From assembly GCF_019443405.1 (NCBI RefSeq), contig NZ_CP080376.1, forward strand, positions 2,851,593-2,915,592: DNA of 64,000 bases. The letters are read 5' to 3'. The notes beneath the pieces are model-generated. The model was given only the letters and a program-made list of their open reading frames with translations, did not search any database and had not been told where the DNA came from. Position 1 is the stretch's first letter, and each line of letters starts with the position of its first letter. The stretch comes from Brevundimonas sp. PAMC22021. GTDB taxonomy: Bacteria > Pseudomonadota > Alphaproteobacteria > Caulobacterales > Caulobacteraceae. Positions 25,234-37,376 of the stretch are shown here, in pieces. Position numbers and translations under genes: made by a program.

Positions 25234-26514
25234 ATGAGCCAGCGCCCCCCTTCCGTCATCGACAGCCTGCGCCTGCGCGCCCGCGCCTTTCGGTCGCCGC
25301 CGAGGCGCGCACCCAGCGTCGCCCGGTTCGTGGGTGCGGCGGCGGGCGGGCTGGCGGCCGGCGCGGGCGCGGCGCACCTGCTCTATACCCAGGGCCACAA
25401 GATCGGCCTGGACCTGCGTGAAAAGGTCCCGCCGCCCGAGCCGCCCAAGGCCATGGAGCCGCACGACTACGACGCGCATGAGCCCGGCCGCGGGCGGATG
25501 GCGCAGCGACCCCACCACATTCCGCTAAAGGGCTGGGTCGACATCCTGTGGCGGACGGGCGCGGCCTACAACGGCGACCGCGTGGGCTTTGTCGCGGGCG
25601 GCGTGACCTTTTTCACCCTGCTGTCGCTGTTCCCGATCCTGGGTTCGTTTGTCACTATCTATGGCCTGTTCGCCGATCCGGCGGGCGCGTGGGAGCGGCT
25701 GCAGTTCCTGAACGGCCTGTTGCCCGCGAACGTGGCTACCTTTGTCGGCGACCAGATGCAGCGCCTGGCCGAGAACTCCAGCAGCGACCTGACCATCACC
25801 CTGATCTGGACCCTGGCGCTGTCGCTGTGGAGCGCCAACGGGGCGGTCAAGACGCTGTTCTACGGGTTGAACGTCGCCTATCACGAGGTCGAGAAGCGCA
25901 ACATCATCAAATACAACCTGATCTGCCTGGCGTTCACGCTGGGCGGCATTCTGGCGGTGCTGACGCTGGCGGGCCTGGTGGTGGGCGTGCCGGTGGTGCT
26001 GGCCCTGTTCGGCCTGCAGGAGGAGTGGGCCTATGTCGCCTGGCTGCGCTGGCCGGTGCTGCTGCTGTGCTACATGGGGGCGCTGGCGCTGATCTACCGC
26101 TTCGGCCCGTGCCGGCAGAGGGCGCGCTGGTCCTGGCTGACGCCCGGGGCCATTTTCGCGGCGGTGGTCAGCGTGACGATCTCGCTGCTGTTCAGCTGGT
26201 ACCTGTCGACATTCGTCAAGACCGACAGCTATGGGCCGCTGGCGGCGGTCATGGGCGTGCTGCTGTGGATCTGGATCTCGTCGCAGGTGATCCTGATGGG
26301 CGCCGAGCTGAACGCCGAGGTGGAGCACCAGACGGCGGTGGACACCACAACCGGTCGGCCCGAGCCGCTGGGCGGGCGGGGCGCCACCGTGGCCGACACC
26401 GTGGGCGCCCGACGCGGCAACCCGGCGGCGCTGGCCTTTACGATGAAGCACGCCGAGGAGATCGCCAACAAGGTGACCAAGCGCAAGCATCAGCCGAAGC
26501 CTCCATCATCCTGA
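25234..26514 (+). CDS. YihY/BrkB family inner-membrane protein
   Basis: 426 residues. After a basic, Pro-rich cytosolic N-terminus of about 100 residues the YihY domain has six hydrophobic helices (GGVTFFTLLSLFPILGSFV, LTITLIWTLALSLWSANGAV, LAFTLGGILAVLTLAGLVVG, LLCYMGALALIYRFGP, AVVSVTISLLFSWYLS, VMGVLLWIWISSQVILMGAE). GAELNAEVEHQ closes the family signature. Once called ribonuclease BN by mistake; the true function is unknown. ATG 25234 gives a normal N-terminus. Confidence 0.93.
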   Translation: MSQRPPSVIDSLRLRARAFRSPPRRAPSVARFVGAAAGGLAAGAGAAHLLYTQGHKIGLDLREKVPPPEPPKAMEPHDYDAHEPGRGRMAQRPHHIPLKGWVDILWRTGAAYNGDRVGFVAGGVTFFTLLSLFPILGSFVTIYGLFADPAGAWERLQFLNGLLPANVATFVGDQMQRLAENSSSDLTITLIWTLALSLWSANGAVKTLFYGLNVAYHEVEKRNIIKYNLICLAFTLGGILAVLTLAGLVVGVPVVLALFGLQEEWAYVAWLRWPVLLLCYMGALALIYRFGPCRQRARWSWLTPGAIFAAVVSVTISLLFSWYLSTFVKTDSYGPLAAVMGVLLWIWISSQVILMGAELNAEVEHQTAVDTTTGRPEPLGGRGATVADTVGARRGNPAALAFTMKHAEEIANKVTKRKHQPKPPSS

Positions 26515-26562
26515 CGCGGTGTCACGCGACCGTGACTCCCGTCGAGGCGGGCGACCGCTAGA

Positions 26563-27294
26563 ATGGCGATCATGACTGCAAAGGGCTGGATGGCGGTTGC
26601 GGCCGCTTGCGCGATCGGCGTGCTTGCGACCTCGGGCGAGGCCGCGCCGCGCCGCACGGCCGAGCGGCCGGTGGTGGTGGAGCTGTTCACCGCCCAAGGA
26701 TGCGGCGGTTGCCCCGAGGCCAACGCCGCGGTGGAAGAGGCGGCCGAAACGGCCGGCGTGATCGCCCTGACCTATGGCGTCGATTATTGGGACTATCTCG
26801 GCTGGCGCGACACCTTCGCCAAGCCCGCCTTCAGCGCGCGGCAACGGGCCTATCGGTCGGCCATGCGGCTGCGCGGCGTATCGACGCCGCAGGTGGTGAT
26901 CGGCGGACGCAGCCAGGTCTCCGGCGCGCGCGAGCCCGAGCTGGAAACCGCCATCCAGCGCGAGGCGGCGCGCGAAACCTGGCCGCCTGAGATCGAGTTC
27001 CGCGAGACCGGCCGCCAGGTCGGGGTCGGCTCCGGTCGGGCGCCGACCGGCGGGGCCGAGGTGGTGGCCGTCACCTACCGGCCGGGTCCACAGGTGGTCG
27101 AGGTCGCGCGCGGCGACAACCGAGGCCAGACCGTGCGGCACATGAACGTGGTGCGCGAGATCACGCGCCTGGGCGACTGGCGGGGACGGCCCGTGCTGTT
27201 CGACCTGCCCGCCACGGCGACGGGCGAGGAGACGGTGGTGATGGTGCAGGGCAAGTCCGACCGCCGCATCCTGGGCGCCGCCTCCAGCCGGTGA
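26563..27294 (+). CDS. DUF1223 periplasmic thioredoxin-like protein
   Basis: 243 residues: signal peptide (GWMAVAAACAIGVLATSGEA), then the DUF1223 domain starting VVVELFTAQGCGGCPEANAA. The CGGC sequence sits where thioredoxins carry CxxC, and DYWDYLGWRDTFA is the next conserved segment. Likely periplasmic; a redox role is plausible but not demonstrated for the family. ATG 26563 or 26572 could be the start. It ends 7 bases from the convergent phosphotransferase gene. Confidence 0.88.
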   Translation: MAIMTAKGWMAVAAACAIGVLATSGEAAPRRTAERPVVVELFTAQGCGGCPEANAAVEEAAETAGVIALTYGVDYWDYLGWRDTFAKPAFSARQRAYRSAMRLRGVSTPQVVIGGRSQVSGAREPELETAIQREAARETWPPEIEFRETGRQVGVGSGRAPTGGAEVVAVTYRPGPQVVEVARGDNRGQTVRHMNVVREITRLGDWRGRPVLFDLPATATGEETVVMVQGKSDRRILGAASSR

Positions 27295-27301
27295 TCGCCG
27301 C

Positions 27302-28375
27302 TCAGGCGCCGGCCTTTCTGGCCCAGCCCCAGGCGGCGTCGGCCAGCGGCTGGACCTGGGCCGCCATGGCGCGGGCGTGGTCGGAGGCGGCGGTGCCGTC
27401 GCGCACCCGCCCGGCGATGCCTTGGCAGATGGCCGCCAGCCGGAACAGGTTGTAGGCGAACAGCCACGGCAGGTTCGCCGGTCGGGCGCCCGTCTGCGCC
27501 GCATACAGATCGACCATCTCCTCGACGGACGGAATGCCCAGCGCCTCCAGGTCGGCTCCGGCGAGACCATTGCGCAGGGACGCCGGGATGGCCCAGGCGA
27601 TCAGCAGATAGGAGACGTCGGCCATCGGGTCGCCCAGGGTCGACAGCTCCCAGTCCAGCACCGCCCGCACCTCGGCCGCGTCGGGCGCCAGGATCAGGTT
27701 GTCGAGGCGGAAGTCGCCATGGACGATGCGGGTCTCGCCGTCCGGCGGCAGGCTGTCGGGCAGAAAGGCGATCAGCCGGTCCATGGCCGACACGGGCTCG
27801 GTTTCGGAGGCGCGGTACTGTTTGGTCCAGCGCGAGACCTGGCGTTCGAAATAGTTGCCGGCGCGGCCGAAGTCGGAAAGATCGAGGGTGGCCGGATCAA
27901 AGGCGTGCAGGCGCGCCAGCGTCTCGACCTGGGCCTGGTAGATGGCGCGACGCTCGGGCGGCTGCAGGCCGGGCAGCTTCAGGTCCCAGAAGATCCGGCC
28001 CTGAACCTCCGCCATGACATAGAAGACCGAGCCGATCACGCCCTCGTCCTCGCACAGGGCGTAGGGGCGGGCGACGGGGAAGCCGTGCGCGGACAGGGCC
28101 GAGATGACGCGGAACTCGCGATCCACCGCATGGGCCGAGGCCAGCAAGGCGCCGCTCGGTTTGCGCCGCAGAACATAGGTCCGGCTGGGCGTGGTCAGCC
28201 GATAGGTCGGGTTCGACTGGCCGCCCTTGAACTGCTGGATCGTCAGCGGGCCGGCGTAGCCCTCGACATGGGCCGACAGCCAGCGGTCCAGCGCCGCCTC
28301 GTCCAGCGCATGGCGCGGATCGACCGGGCGGACGCCGGAGAAGGCGGCCTGTGCATCGTCGTGAGGCTCGGTCAC
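27302..28375 (-). CDS. Phosphotransferase family protein (APH/ACAD10-like)
   Basis: 357 residues with the aminoglycoside-phosphotransferase kinase fold: FKGGQSNPTYRLTTPSRTYV, LRRKPSGALLASAHAVDREF, catalytic loop VHGDFRLDNLILA and metal loop VLDWELSTLGDPMADVSYLL. This is the ACAD10/11 N-terminal type, common in acyl-CoA metabolism, possibly phosphorylating 4-hydroxyacyl-CoA, not an antibiotic resistance gene. It overlaps glpK by four bases, an unusual pairing. No acyl-CoA dehydrogenase lies beside it. Confidence 0.88.
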   Translation of the reverse strand: MTEPHDDAQAAFSGVRPVDPRHALDEAALDRWLSAHVEGYAGPLTIQQFKGGQSNPTYRLTTPSRTYVLRRKPSGALLASAHAVDREFRVISALSAHGFPVARPYALCEDEGVIGSVFYVMAEVQGRIFWDLKLPGLQPPERRAIYQAQVETLARLHAFDPATLDLSDFGRAGNYFERQVSRWTKQYRASETEPVSAMDRLIAFLPDSLPPDGETRIVHGDFRLDNLILAPDAAEVRAVLDWELSTLGDPMADVSYLLIAWAIPASLRNGLAGADLEALGIPSVEEMVDLYAAQTGARPANLPWLFAYNLFRLAAICQGIAGRVRDGTAASDHARAMAAQVQPLADAAWGWARKAGA

Positions 28376-29880
28376 CGGGCGCTCTCCCCATCGTCTCCAG
28401 CCGCGACCATGGCGGCCCGCACCGCACGACGCCAGCCCTGCAGCAGACGCTGGCGGTCCTCATGCCCCATGCGGGTACGCCACACCGCCGGCGCCTCGCT
28501 GGGCCGCGCCTCCAGGTCGTCGATCAGGCCGCAGCCGAGCGCAGCCAGCCGGGCCGCGCCCAGCGCCGTCATCTCCTGAAAGGCCGGCCGCACCACCTCC
28601 ACTTCGCAGATGTCGGCGATGAATTGCATGGCGAAGCTGTTCGCGGTGACCCCGCCGTCTACCTTCAGCGTGGTCAGCGGCGGGGCTCCGTCGGCGGAGA
28701 GGGCGTCCAGAAGGTCGCGCGTCTGATAGGCCAGCGCCTCAAGCGCGGCGCGGACGAAGTGGGCGGGGCCGGCGTCGCGCGTCAGCCCCACGATCGTGCC
28801 CCGCGCATCCGGCCTCCACCAGGGCGCGCCCAGACCGGTAAAGCCGGGAACCAGATAGACGCCGCCGTTGTCGGGCAGGCTCTGCGCCATGGCCTCGGAC
28901 TGGCGGGACTCGCCCAGCAGGCCCACGCCGTCGCGCAGCCACTGGATGGCCGAACCGGCCGAGAAGATGGAGCCCTCCAGAGCATAGGCGGTGACGCCGT
29001 TCGCCTGATAGCCGAGCGTGCCCAGCAGTCGGCGGGTGGAGGCGACGGGCGTCTGGCCCACATTCGCGACCAGGAAGGCGCCGGTGCCGTAGGTGATCTT
29101 GGCGTCGCCGGCCTTCAGCGCGCCGTGGCCGACCAGCGCGGCCTGCTGGTCGCCGGCCGAGCCGCAGATCGGCAGGGCGCGGCCAAACAGCGACGGCTCG
29201 GTCTCGCCGATCAGACCGGCGCAAGCGTGGATGTCCGGCAGCGCCTCGATCGGCACGTCGAACAGCGCGCACAGGTCCGGCCGCCATTGCAGCGTCTCAA
29301 GGTCCATCAGCGAGGTGCGGGCGGCGTTCGAGGCGTCGGTGGCGTGGACGCGCCCGCCGGTCAGCTTCCAGATCAGCCAGCTGTCGATCGTGCCGAGCCG
29401 GATCTCGCCCTGCCGGGCGCGAGCGCGTCCGTCCGGGATCGCGTCCAGCAGCCAGGCGAACTTGGCGGCCGAGAAATAGGGATCGAGAATCAGTCCGGTC
29501 GCGGCCTGAACCCCCGGCTCGTGACCCTCTGCCGTCAGGCGGGCGGTGACGTCGGCGGTGCGGCGGTCCTGCCAGACGATGGCGCGGTGCAGGGGCTCGC
29601 CGGTCGCGGCGTCCCAGATCACCGCCGTCTCGCGCTGATTGGTGATGCCGATGGACGAGAAGCGCGCGGCGCCGCCCGCCTTGGTCGCCGCCTCCCGGCA
29701 GGTCTGCAGCGTGGCCCTCCAGATCTCGCCGGCGTCGTGCTCGACCCAGCCGGAGCGGGGGAAGTGCTGCGTCAGCTCGATCTGGCTGACGGCGACCGGC
29801 TGTAGGTCACCGTTCCGCACCTCAAAGGCGATGGCGCGGGTCGAGGTGGTGCCCTGGTCGATGGCGAGGATCAGGCTCAT
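28372..29880 (-). CDS. glpK: Glycerol kinase
   Basis: 502 residues, full FGGY-family length. Phosphorylates glycerol to glycerol 3-phosphate. Motifs: LILAIDQGTTSTRAIAF, SIGITNQRETAVIWD, the FGGY signatures GSAGDQQAALVGHG and GGVTANSFAMQFIADI, and the substrate region TYGTGAFLVANVG. Neither glpF nor glpD is adjacent; the downstream gene is the phosphotransferase, coupled by a 4-base overlap. It is divergent from the dehydratase gene with 62 bases between. Confidence 0.96.
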   Translation of the reverse strand: MSLILAIDQGTTSTRAIAFEVRNGDLQPVAVSQIELTQHFPRSGWVEHDAGEIWRATLQTCREAATKAGGAARFSSIGITNQRETAVIWDAATGEPLHRAIVWQDRRTADVTARLTAEGHEPGVQAATGLILDPYFSAAKFAWLLDAIPDGRARARQGEIRLGTIDSWLIWKLTGGRVHATDASNAARTSLMDLETLQWRPDLCALFDVPIEALPDIHACAGLIGETEPSLFGRALPICGSAGDQQAALVGHGALKAGDAKITYGTGAFLVANVGQTPVASTRRLLGTLGYQANGVTAYALEGSIFSAGSAIQWLRDGVGLLGESRQSEAMAQSLPDNGGVYLVPGFTGLGAPWWRPDARGTIVGLTRDAGPAHFVRAALEALAYQTRDLLDALSADGAPPLTTLKVDGGVTANSFAMQFIADICEVEVVRPAFQEMTALGAARLAALGCGLIDDLEARPSEAPAVWRTRMGHEDRQRLLQGWRRAVRAAMVAAGDDGESAR

Positions 29881-29942
29881 GGTCGTGTTTTCTCCCTGCC
29901 GCTCACCTTACGCGCGGGATCGGCGGTGCGGTAAGGGGAGGG

Positions 29943-30923
29943 ATGCGCACCACCCCTCCCAGCTTCGATGGCGTCCTCGACGCCGCCCTTCAGATCGCCG
30001 GCGTCGCCGTGCGTACTCCCCTGATCGAGAGCCCGGCCCTGAACGAGCGTCTTGGCGGACGCGTGCTGATGAAGGCGGAAACCTTTCAACGAGTCGGCGC
30101 TTTCAAATTTCGCGGCGCCTATAACCGCATCAGCCGGCTGAGCGAGGACGAGCGCCAGAGAGGCGTGGTCGCCTTCTCGTCCGGCAATCATGCGCAAGGC
30201 GTGGCGGCGGCTGCGGCGCTGATCGGGACACCCTCCGTGATCGTCATGCCGTCGGACTCGCCGCGCGTGAAGGTGGAGGGGGTGCTCGGCTTCGGCGGCG
30301 AGGTGAGGATGTACGACCGCTGGACCGAGAGCCGCGAGGAGATCGGGGCGGCCTTGGCTTTGGAGCGCGGCTGCGTGCTGGTGCCGCCGTTCGACGATCC
30401 GTTCGTCATCGAGGGGCAGGGCACGGTGGGGCTTGAGCTGCTGGAACAGGCGGACGCGCCCGTGGACCAGCTGCTGTGCGGCGCCTCGGGCGGCGGGCTG
30501 ATCGCCGGCATCAATCTGGTCATGGCCGAGCGAAGCCCGGACACGCGCGTGATGGTGGTCGAGCCGGAGGCGTTCGACGACACCGCAAGGTCGCTGCAGG
30601 CCGGCGAACGCATCGGCCATCCCGTGGGTGCGCCATCGATCTGCGACGCGCTTATGTCGCCTATGCCCGGCGAGCTGACCTTTCCCATCAACCGACGGCT
30701 GGCGGGCGCGATGACTGTGTCGGACGCGGAAGTCGCCGAGGCGATGCGGTTCGCCTTCAGTCAGCTGAAGCTGGTGGTGGAGCCGGGCGGGGCGGTGTCG
30801 CTGGCGGCGCTGTTGGCGGGGAAGGCGGAGACGCGCGGCCTGACGACCGCCATTGTCCTGTCCGGCGGCAATGTCGATCCCGGCCTGTTCGCCAGCATCA
30901 TCGAAGGCCGCTTTCCCCACTGA
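29943..30923 (+). CDS. PLP-dependent threonine/serine dehydratase
   Basis: 326 residues of fold type II. The PLP Lys is in GAFKFRGAYNRISRL, the substrate loop is SSGNHAQGVA, and the phosphate-binding loop is GASGGGLIAG. Length and lack of a C-terminal ACT domain fit a catabolic threonine/serine dehydratase or serine racemase-like enzyme rather than biosynthetic IlvA. It would form 2-oxobutyrate or pyruvate plus ammonia. A bidirectional terminator follows. Confidence 0.9.
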   Translation: MRTTPPSFDGVLDAALQIAGVAVRTPLIESPALNERLGGRVLMKAETFQRVGAFKFRGAYNRISRLSEDERQRGVVAFSSGNHAQGVAAAAALIGTPSVIVMPSDSPRVKVEGVLGFGGEVRMYDRWTESREEIGAALALERGCVLVPPFDDPFVIEGQGTVGLELLEQADAPVDQLLCGASGGGLIAGINLVMAERSPDTRVMVVEPEAFDDTARSLQAGERIGHPVGAPSICDALMSPMPGELTFPINRRLAGAMTVSDAEVAEAMRFAFSQLKLVVEPGGAVSLAALLAGKAETRGLTTAIVLSGGNVDPGLFASIIEGRFPH

Positions 30924-30938
30924 CGACCGACAAGAAAA

Positions 30939-30966
30939 AAGGCCCGGAACCTGCGTTCCGGGCCTT
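30939..30966. terminator. Bidirectional terminator between the dehydratase gene and infB
   Basis: Perfect stem GGCCCGGAAC (30941-30950) with GTTCCGGGCC (30955-30964), loop CTGC, flanked by six A on the left and TTTT on the right, so it can stop transcription from both sides. It serves the plus-strand dehydratase gene and the minus-strand infB operon. Confidence 0.95.
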
Positions 30967-30974
30967 TTCTGCGC

Positions 30975-34043
<3,069 letters not shown>

Positions 34044-34084
34044 CCGGTCGCTTTACTCGTGGCGGAAAAGCCCGCCGTCGCTCA

Positions 34085-34126
34085 ATGCAAATAAACGGGC
34101 GTGAGCCCGTCTCCGTCGCAGGAGAC
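34085..34126 (-). terminator. Tandem hairpins between ylxR and infB, possible internal terminator
   Basis: ACGGGC/GCCCGT (34095-34100 with 34105-34110, loop GTGA) is followed on the minus strand by TTTATTTGC. A second stem GTCTCC/GGAGAC (from 34109 to about 34126) overlaps its base. They lie in the 105-base gap between ylxR and infB and could cause partial termination or processing. The T tract is interrupted, so a strong terminator is unlikely. Confidence 0.4.
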
Positions 34127-34148
34127 AGGCCCAAGCCCGCCGAAATCC

Positions 34149-34823
34149 TCAGCTCGCCTCTGGTCCCGTCGAACGGGTCGGGCGCGCTCCAGCCGTCTCG
34201 TCCTCGCCTCCGGGATGATCCCATGAAGTTGGTCGAAGCGGCCGGAAGCCAGCCAGTCGATCGACCTCCACGGTCCAGCGATCGGCGCGTCCGCCCGCAA
34301 GCAGGACCGCATGTATCGCATTTTCCAGCCCCAGGGCCAAACTCAAATCGTCGCCGGTGAAGGCGCCGCAGACGCGAGCGGTTCCATGGGACGCCAGGGC
34401 CAGGATCTTGCCCCGTCCGTCGGCCGAGCCGTCGGACGCCTCGATCACCCAGGCCGCGCGTCCGGACCGGATCGCCGCCGCCGATTTCTCGAAGCCGGAG
34501 ATAAGCACGCCTTCGCGTCTGGCAAGACCCAGTTGGTCGAGACAGCGGCGATGCAGCAGCCGTTCGACCAGGTCCGGCAAGTCGTCCGGCGCGGCCAGTC
34601 GGGTCTTGGCCGCGCGTGAGAAAAGATTCTTCTTCGCCGCGGTCTGGATGGAGGCGCGGTCGGCCGCGACCCACAGGCCGCGGCCCGGCAGCTTGCGCCC
34701 CAGGTCGGGAACCACCTGACCGTCCGGCCCGGCGACAAAGCGGATCAAGCGAGATTCGTCCATCACCTGGTGCGAAGCCAGGTCCCGGCGTTCCCTATCG
34801 ATCGTTGCGTCGCGCAGGCTCAT
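34149..34823 (-). CDS. ylxR: YlxR (DUF448) RNA-binding protein fused to L7Ae-like domain
   Basis: 224 residues. The N-terminal DUF448 domain (ESRLIRFVAGPDGQVVPDLG, KLPGRGLWVAADRASIQTAA) is the nucleic-acid-binding YlxR fold, followed by an L7Ae-like region (LGLARREGVLISGFEKSAAA; RSGRAAWVIEASDGSADGRG), the arrangement normal in alphaproteobacteria. YlxR modulates transcription or RNase P activity in other bacteria. Its place between nusA and infB is conserved. The tail (HPGGEDETAGARPTRSTGPE) is low complexity. Confidence 0.92.
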   Translation of the reverse strand: MSLRDATIDRERRDLASHQVMDESRLIRFVAGPDGQVVPDLGRKLPGRGLWVAADRASIQTAAKKNLFSRAAKTRLAAPDDLPDLVERLLHRRCLDQLGLARREGVLISGFEKSAAAIRSGRAAWVIEASDGSADGRGKILALASHGTARVCGAFTGDDLSLALGLENAIHAVLLAGGRADRWTVEVDRLAGFRPLRPTSWDHPGGEDETAGARPTRSTGPEAS

Positions 34824-34841
34824 GAACGGTCAGGGTCTCCA

Positions 34842-36584
34842 TCACGCGTCGCGCGTCGGCTCGGAGGCGTCGGCGGCCTCCGCGTCTTCGACCGGCGTTT
34901 CGTCGCCCGCGGGCGCGTCGCCGAACACCTGGTCCGGATCGTATTCGCCCTCGGCGTACTCGCCTTCGTCCTCGTACTCAGGCTCGGGCTGCGGCAGTTC
35001 GGAGGCGTCGATCCATCCGGCCGCCACGCGCGCCTGCAGGATCAGCAGCTCGGCGTCTTCCTGAGCCAGGTTGAAGCTTTCCAGCACGCCCGGGACCTTG
35101 ACCCGCTCACCGCCCTTGACCTCATAGCCGCCGCGGATTTCGTCGGTGGCCAGATCGGCCAGATCCTCGACCGTCTTTACGCCGCCTTGGCCGAGGGCCA
35201 CGGCCATGGCCAGGGTCACGCCCGGCACCTGCAGCACGCCGTCCTCGACGCCCAGTTCGGTGCGCTTGGCGTCAAGCTCGGCGGCCTGGCGATCCAGGAA
35301 GTCGCGGGCGCGAGCCTGCAGCTCCTCGGCGGTCTCCTCGTCGAAGCCTTCGATCTCGGACACTTCGTAGGGTTCGACATAGGCCAGGTCTTCCACCGTG
35401 GCGAAGCCTTCGGTGACCAGCAGCTGGGCGATGACCTCGTCGACGTCCAGCGCTTCCTGGAACAGGGTGGTGCGTTCGCTGAACTCGCGCTGGCGACGCT
35501 CGCTGTCCTGCGCTTCGGTGATGATGTCGATCTGCCAGCCGGTCAGCTGCGAGGCCAGGCGCACGTTCTGGCCGCGACGGCCGATGGCCAGCGACAGCTG
35601 CTCGTCCGGCACCACCACTTCGACGCGGCCGGCTTCTTCGTCCAGCACCACCTTGGCCACTTCGGCCGGGGCCAGGGCGTTGACGATGAAGGTCGGCTCG
35701 TCCGGGTTCCACTGGATGATGTCGATCTTCTCGCCCTGAAGCTCGGCGACCACCGCCTGCACCCGCGAGCCGCGCATGCCGACGCAGGCGCCGACGGGGT
35801 CGATCGAGCTGTCGTTGGACAGCACCGCCATCTTGGCGCGCGAGCCCGAGTCGCGGGCGGCGGCGCGGATTTCGATCACGCCGTCGTACACTTCCGGCAC
35901 TTCCTGGGCGAACAGCTTGGCCATGAAGCCGGGGTGCGCGCGGCTCAGCATCACCTGCGGGCCCTTCGCCTCGGGGCGCACGTCATAGATGTAGGTGCGG
36001 ATGCGGTCGCCGATGTTGAACACCTCGCGCGGGATCGACTGGTCGCGGCGCATCACGCCCTCGCCCCGGCCCAGGTCGACAATGGTGTTGCCGTATTCGA
36101 CGCGCTTGACCGTGCCGTTGACGATCTCGCCCACGCGGTCCTTGAACTCTTCGTACTGGTTGGCGCGCTCGGCCTCGCGGACCTTTCCGGTCACCACCTG
36201 ACGGGCCATCTGGGTCTGGACGCGGCCGAACTCGAACGGCGGCAGGACCTCGACGTATTCCTTGCCGACCTCGGCCTCGGCGTCGCGCTTGGAGGCGTCA
36301 CGCAGGCGCACCATGGCGCTGTCGTTGAACTCTTCCAGCTCGTCTTCCGGCTGCCAGTCGTCCTCGACCACGGTGACGTGGCGGGTCAGCAGCAGTTCGC
36401 CGGTCTTGTGGTCGATCTTGGCGCGGATGTCGTGGTGGGCGCCATAGCGCGACTTGGCGCCCTTCTGGATCGCTTCCTCGATGGCTTCGATGACGATCTC
36501 GCGTTCGATGTTCTTTTCGCGCGCGACCGAGTCGGCGATCTGCAGAAGTTCGAGACGGTTGGCGGAAATACCGGTGACGGCCAT
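34842..36584 (-). CDS. nusA: Transcription termination/antitermination factor NusA
   Basis: 580 residues: N-terminal RNA-polymerase-binding domain ([20 protein letters not shown]), S1 domain ([20 protein letters not shown]), KH domains ([40 protein letters not shown]) and two C-terminal helix-hairpin repeats, ending in a strongly acidic tail ([20 protein letters not shown]). It slows RNA polymerase at hairpins and takes part in antitermination. Its start shares one base with the rimP stop. NusA itself could act on the terminator hairpin upstream of rimP. Confidence 0.97.
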   Translation of the reverse strand: MAVTGISANRLELLQIADSVAREKNIEREIVIEAIEEAIQKGAKSRYGAHHDIRAKIDHKTGELLLTRHVTVVEDDWQPEDELEEFNDSAMVRLRDASKRDAEAEVGKEYVEVLPPFEFGRVQTQMARQVVTGKVREAERANQYEEFKDRVGEIVNGTVKRVEYGNTIVDLGRGEGVMRRDQSIPREVFNIGDRIRTYIYDVRPEAKGPQVMLSRAHPGFMAKLFAQEVPEVYDGVIEIRAAARDSGSRAKMAVLSNDSSIDPVGACVGMRGSRVQAVVAELQGEKIDIIQWNPDEPTFIVNALAPAEVAKVVLDEEAGRVEVVVPDEQLSLAIGRRGQNVRLASQLTGWQIDIITEAQDSERRQREFSERTTLFQEALDVDEVIAQLLVTEGFATVEDLAYVEPYEVSEIEGFDEETAEELQARARDFLDRQAAELDAKRTELGVEDGVLQVPGVTLAMAVALGQGGVKTVEDLADLATDEIRGGYEVKGGERVKVPGVLESFNLAQEDAELLILQARVAAGWIDASELPQPEPEYEDEGEYAEGEYDPDQVFGDAPAGDETPVEDAEAADASEPTRDA

Positions 36585-37177
36585 CAGGCGTTGTCCTCAG
36601 AGGGGATCGTGGTGGTGTCTTCGTCGGCCGAGCCTTCCGGCAGGCCGTCGTCTTCAGGTTCGCCGCGCTGGGCGCGGATCGCGGCGCCGCGCTTCAGCAG
36701 GGCGTCGGTCATGACCAGCTTGGCGTCCGCCAGCCAGTCGAATGGGATCAGGGCGGTTTCGTCCTCGCCGTCAAGGTCGATGGCGATGTTGTCGCCGTCC
36801 AGGCCCGCCAGCATGCCTTTGAAGCGCTTGCGCCCCTCGATCATGCGGTCGGTCTCGAGCCGCGCCTCGAAGCCGTCGAACAGTTCGAAATCGATCGGGC
36901 GGGTCAGCGGCCGGTCTATGCCCGGCGAGGACACCTCCAGCAGGTACTCGCCGGCGATGGGGTCGGCCGCGTCCAGCACCTCGGACACCGCGCGGCTGAG
37001 GCGCGCGCATTCCTCCACCGCGATGTCGTGGTCGCTGGGGCGCTCGGCCATGATCTGCAGGCGACGACGCAGGGTGCCGCCCATCAGACGCACCCGCACG
37101 ACCTCAAGCCCCAGGCTCTCGGCCACCGGGTCGATCAGCTCCAGCAGGGCGCGGTCTTCGGCGGTCTTTGCGCGCAA
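36584..37177 (-). CDS. rimP: Ribosome maturation factor RimP
   Basis: About 197 residues. Needed for 30S subunit assembly. N-terminal KH-like part ([40 protein letters not shown]) with [11 protein letters not shown], then the SH3-like C-terminal domain. The start is not ATG: TTG 37177 ([13 protein letters not shown]) has GGA about 7 bases upstream and fits the family start, while TTG 37189 has only the U tract of the upstream terminator before it. First gene of the nusA operon. Confidence 0.9.
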   Translation of the reverse strand: MRAKTAEDRALLELIDPVAESLGLEVVRVRLMGGTLRRRLQIMAERPSDHDIAVEECARLSRAVSEVLDAADPIAGEYLLEVSSPGIDRPLTRPIDFELFDGFEARLETDRMIEGRKRFKGMLAGLDGDNIAIDLDGEDETALIPFDWLADAKLVMTDALLKRGAAIRAQRGEPEDDGLPEGSADEDTTTIPSEDNA

Positions 37178-37189
37178 GGTCAGGTCCAA

Positions 37190-37223
37190 ACAAAAAGCGG
37201 CGAGCCGTCCAGGGCCGCCGCTT
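37190..37223 (-). terminator. Terminator hairpin immediately upstream of rimP (candidate attenuator)
   Basis: Stem AAGCGGCG (37195-37202) with CGCCGCTT (37216-37223), extended by a GCC/GGC pairing inside, followed on the minus strand by TTTTTGTTT at 37188-37196. It lies between the promoter at 37267-37295 and the TTG start of rimP, so it can only act in the leader of the operon. A separate hairpin, GGCGTC/GACGCC at 37230-37247, precedes it. Confidence 0.8.
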
Positions 37224-37266
37224 GGAAACGGCGTCTCGTCGGACGCCGGTCTAACGATGTGAGGCG

Positions 37267-37295
37267 CTTATAGGCGGCTTTCGCGAGGTTGTCAG
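37267..37295 (-). promoter_or_regulatory. Predicted housekeeping promoter of the rimP-nusA-ylxR-infB operon
   Basis: On the minus strand CTGACA (37295-37290) and TATAAG (37272-37267) are separated by exactly 17 bases, close to the sigma-70 consensus. Transcription would start near 37260, giving a leader of about 70 nt that holds two hairpins, the second with terminator character. Confidence 0.65.
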
Positions 37296-37376
37296 CCCTG
37301 TTGTTCGCGCGGTCACGGCGAACCGAACGGCCGTGGCCGGGTTCTGCTGGTCTGCACCATCAGACGCGAGGACCTC

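Noticed and set aside
27302..28375. Aminoglycoside resistance gene
   Set aside because: The kinase motifs are those of the ACAD10/11-like group with conserved LRRKPSG segment, not of known resistance enzymes.
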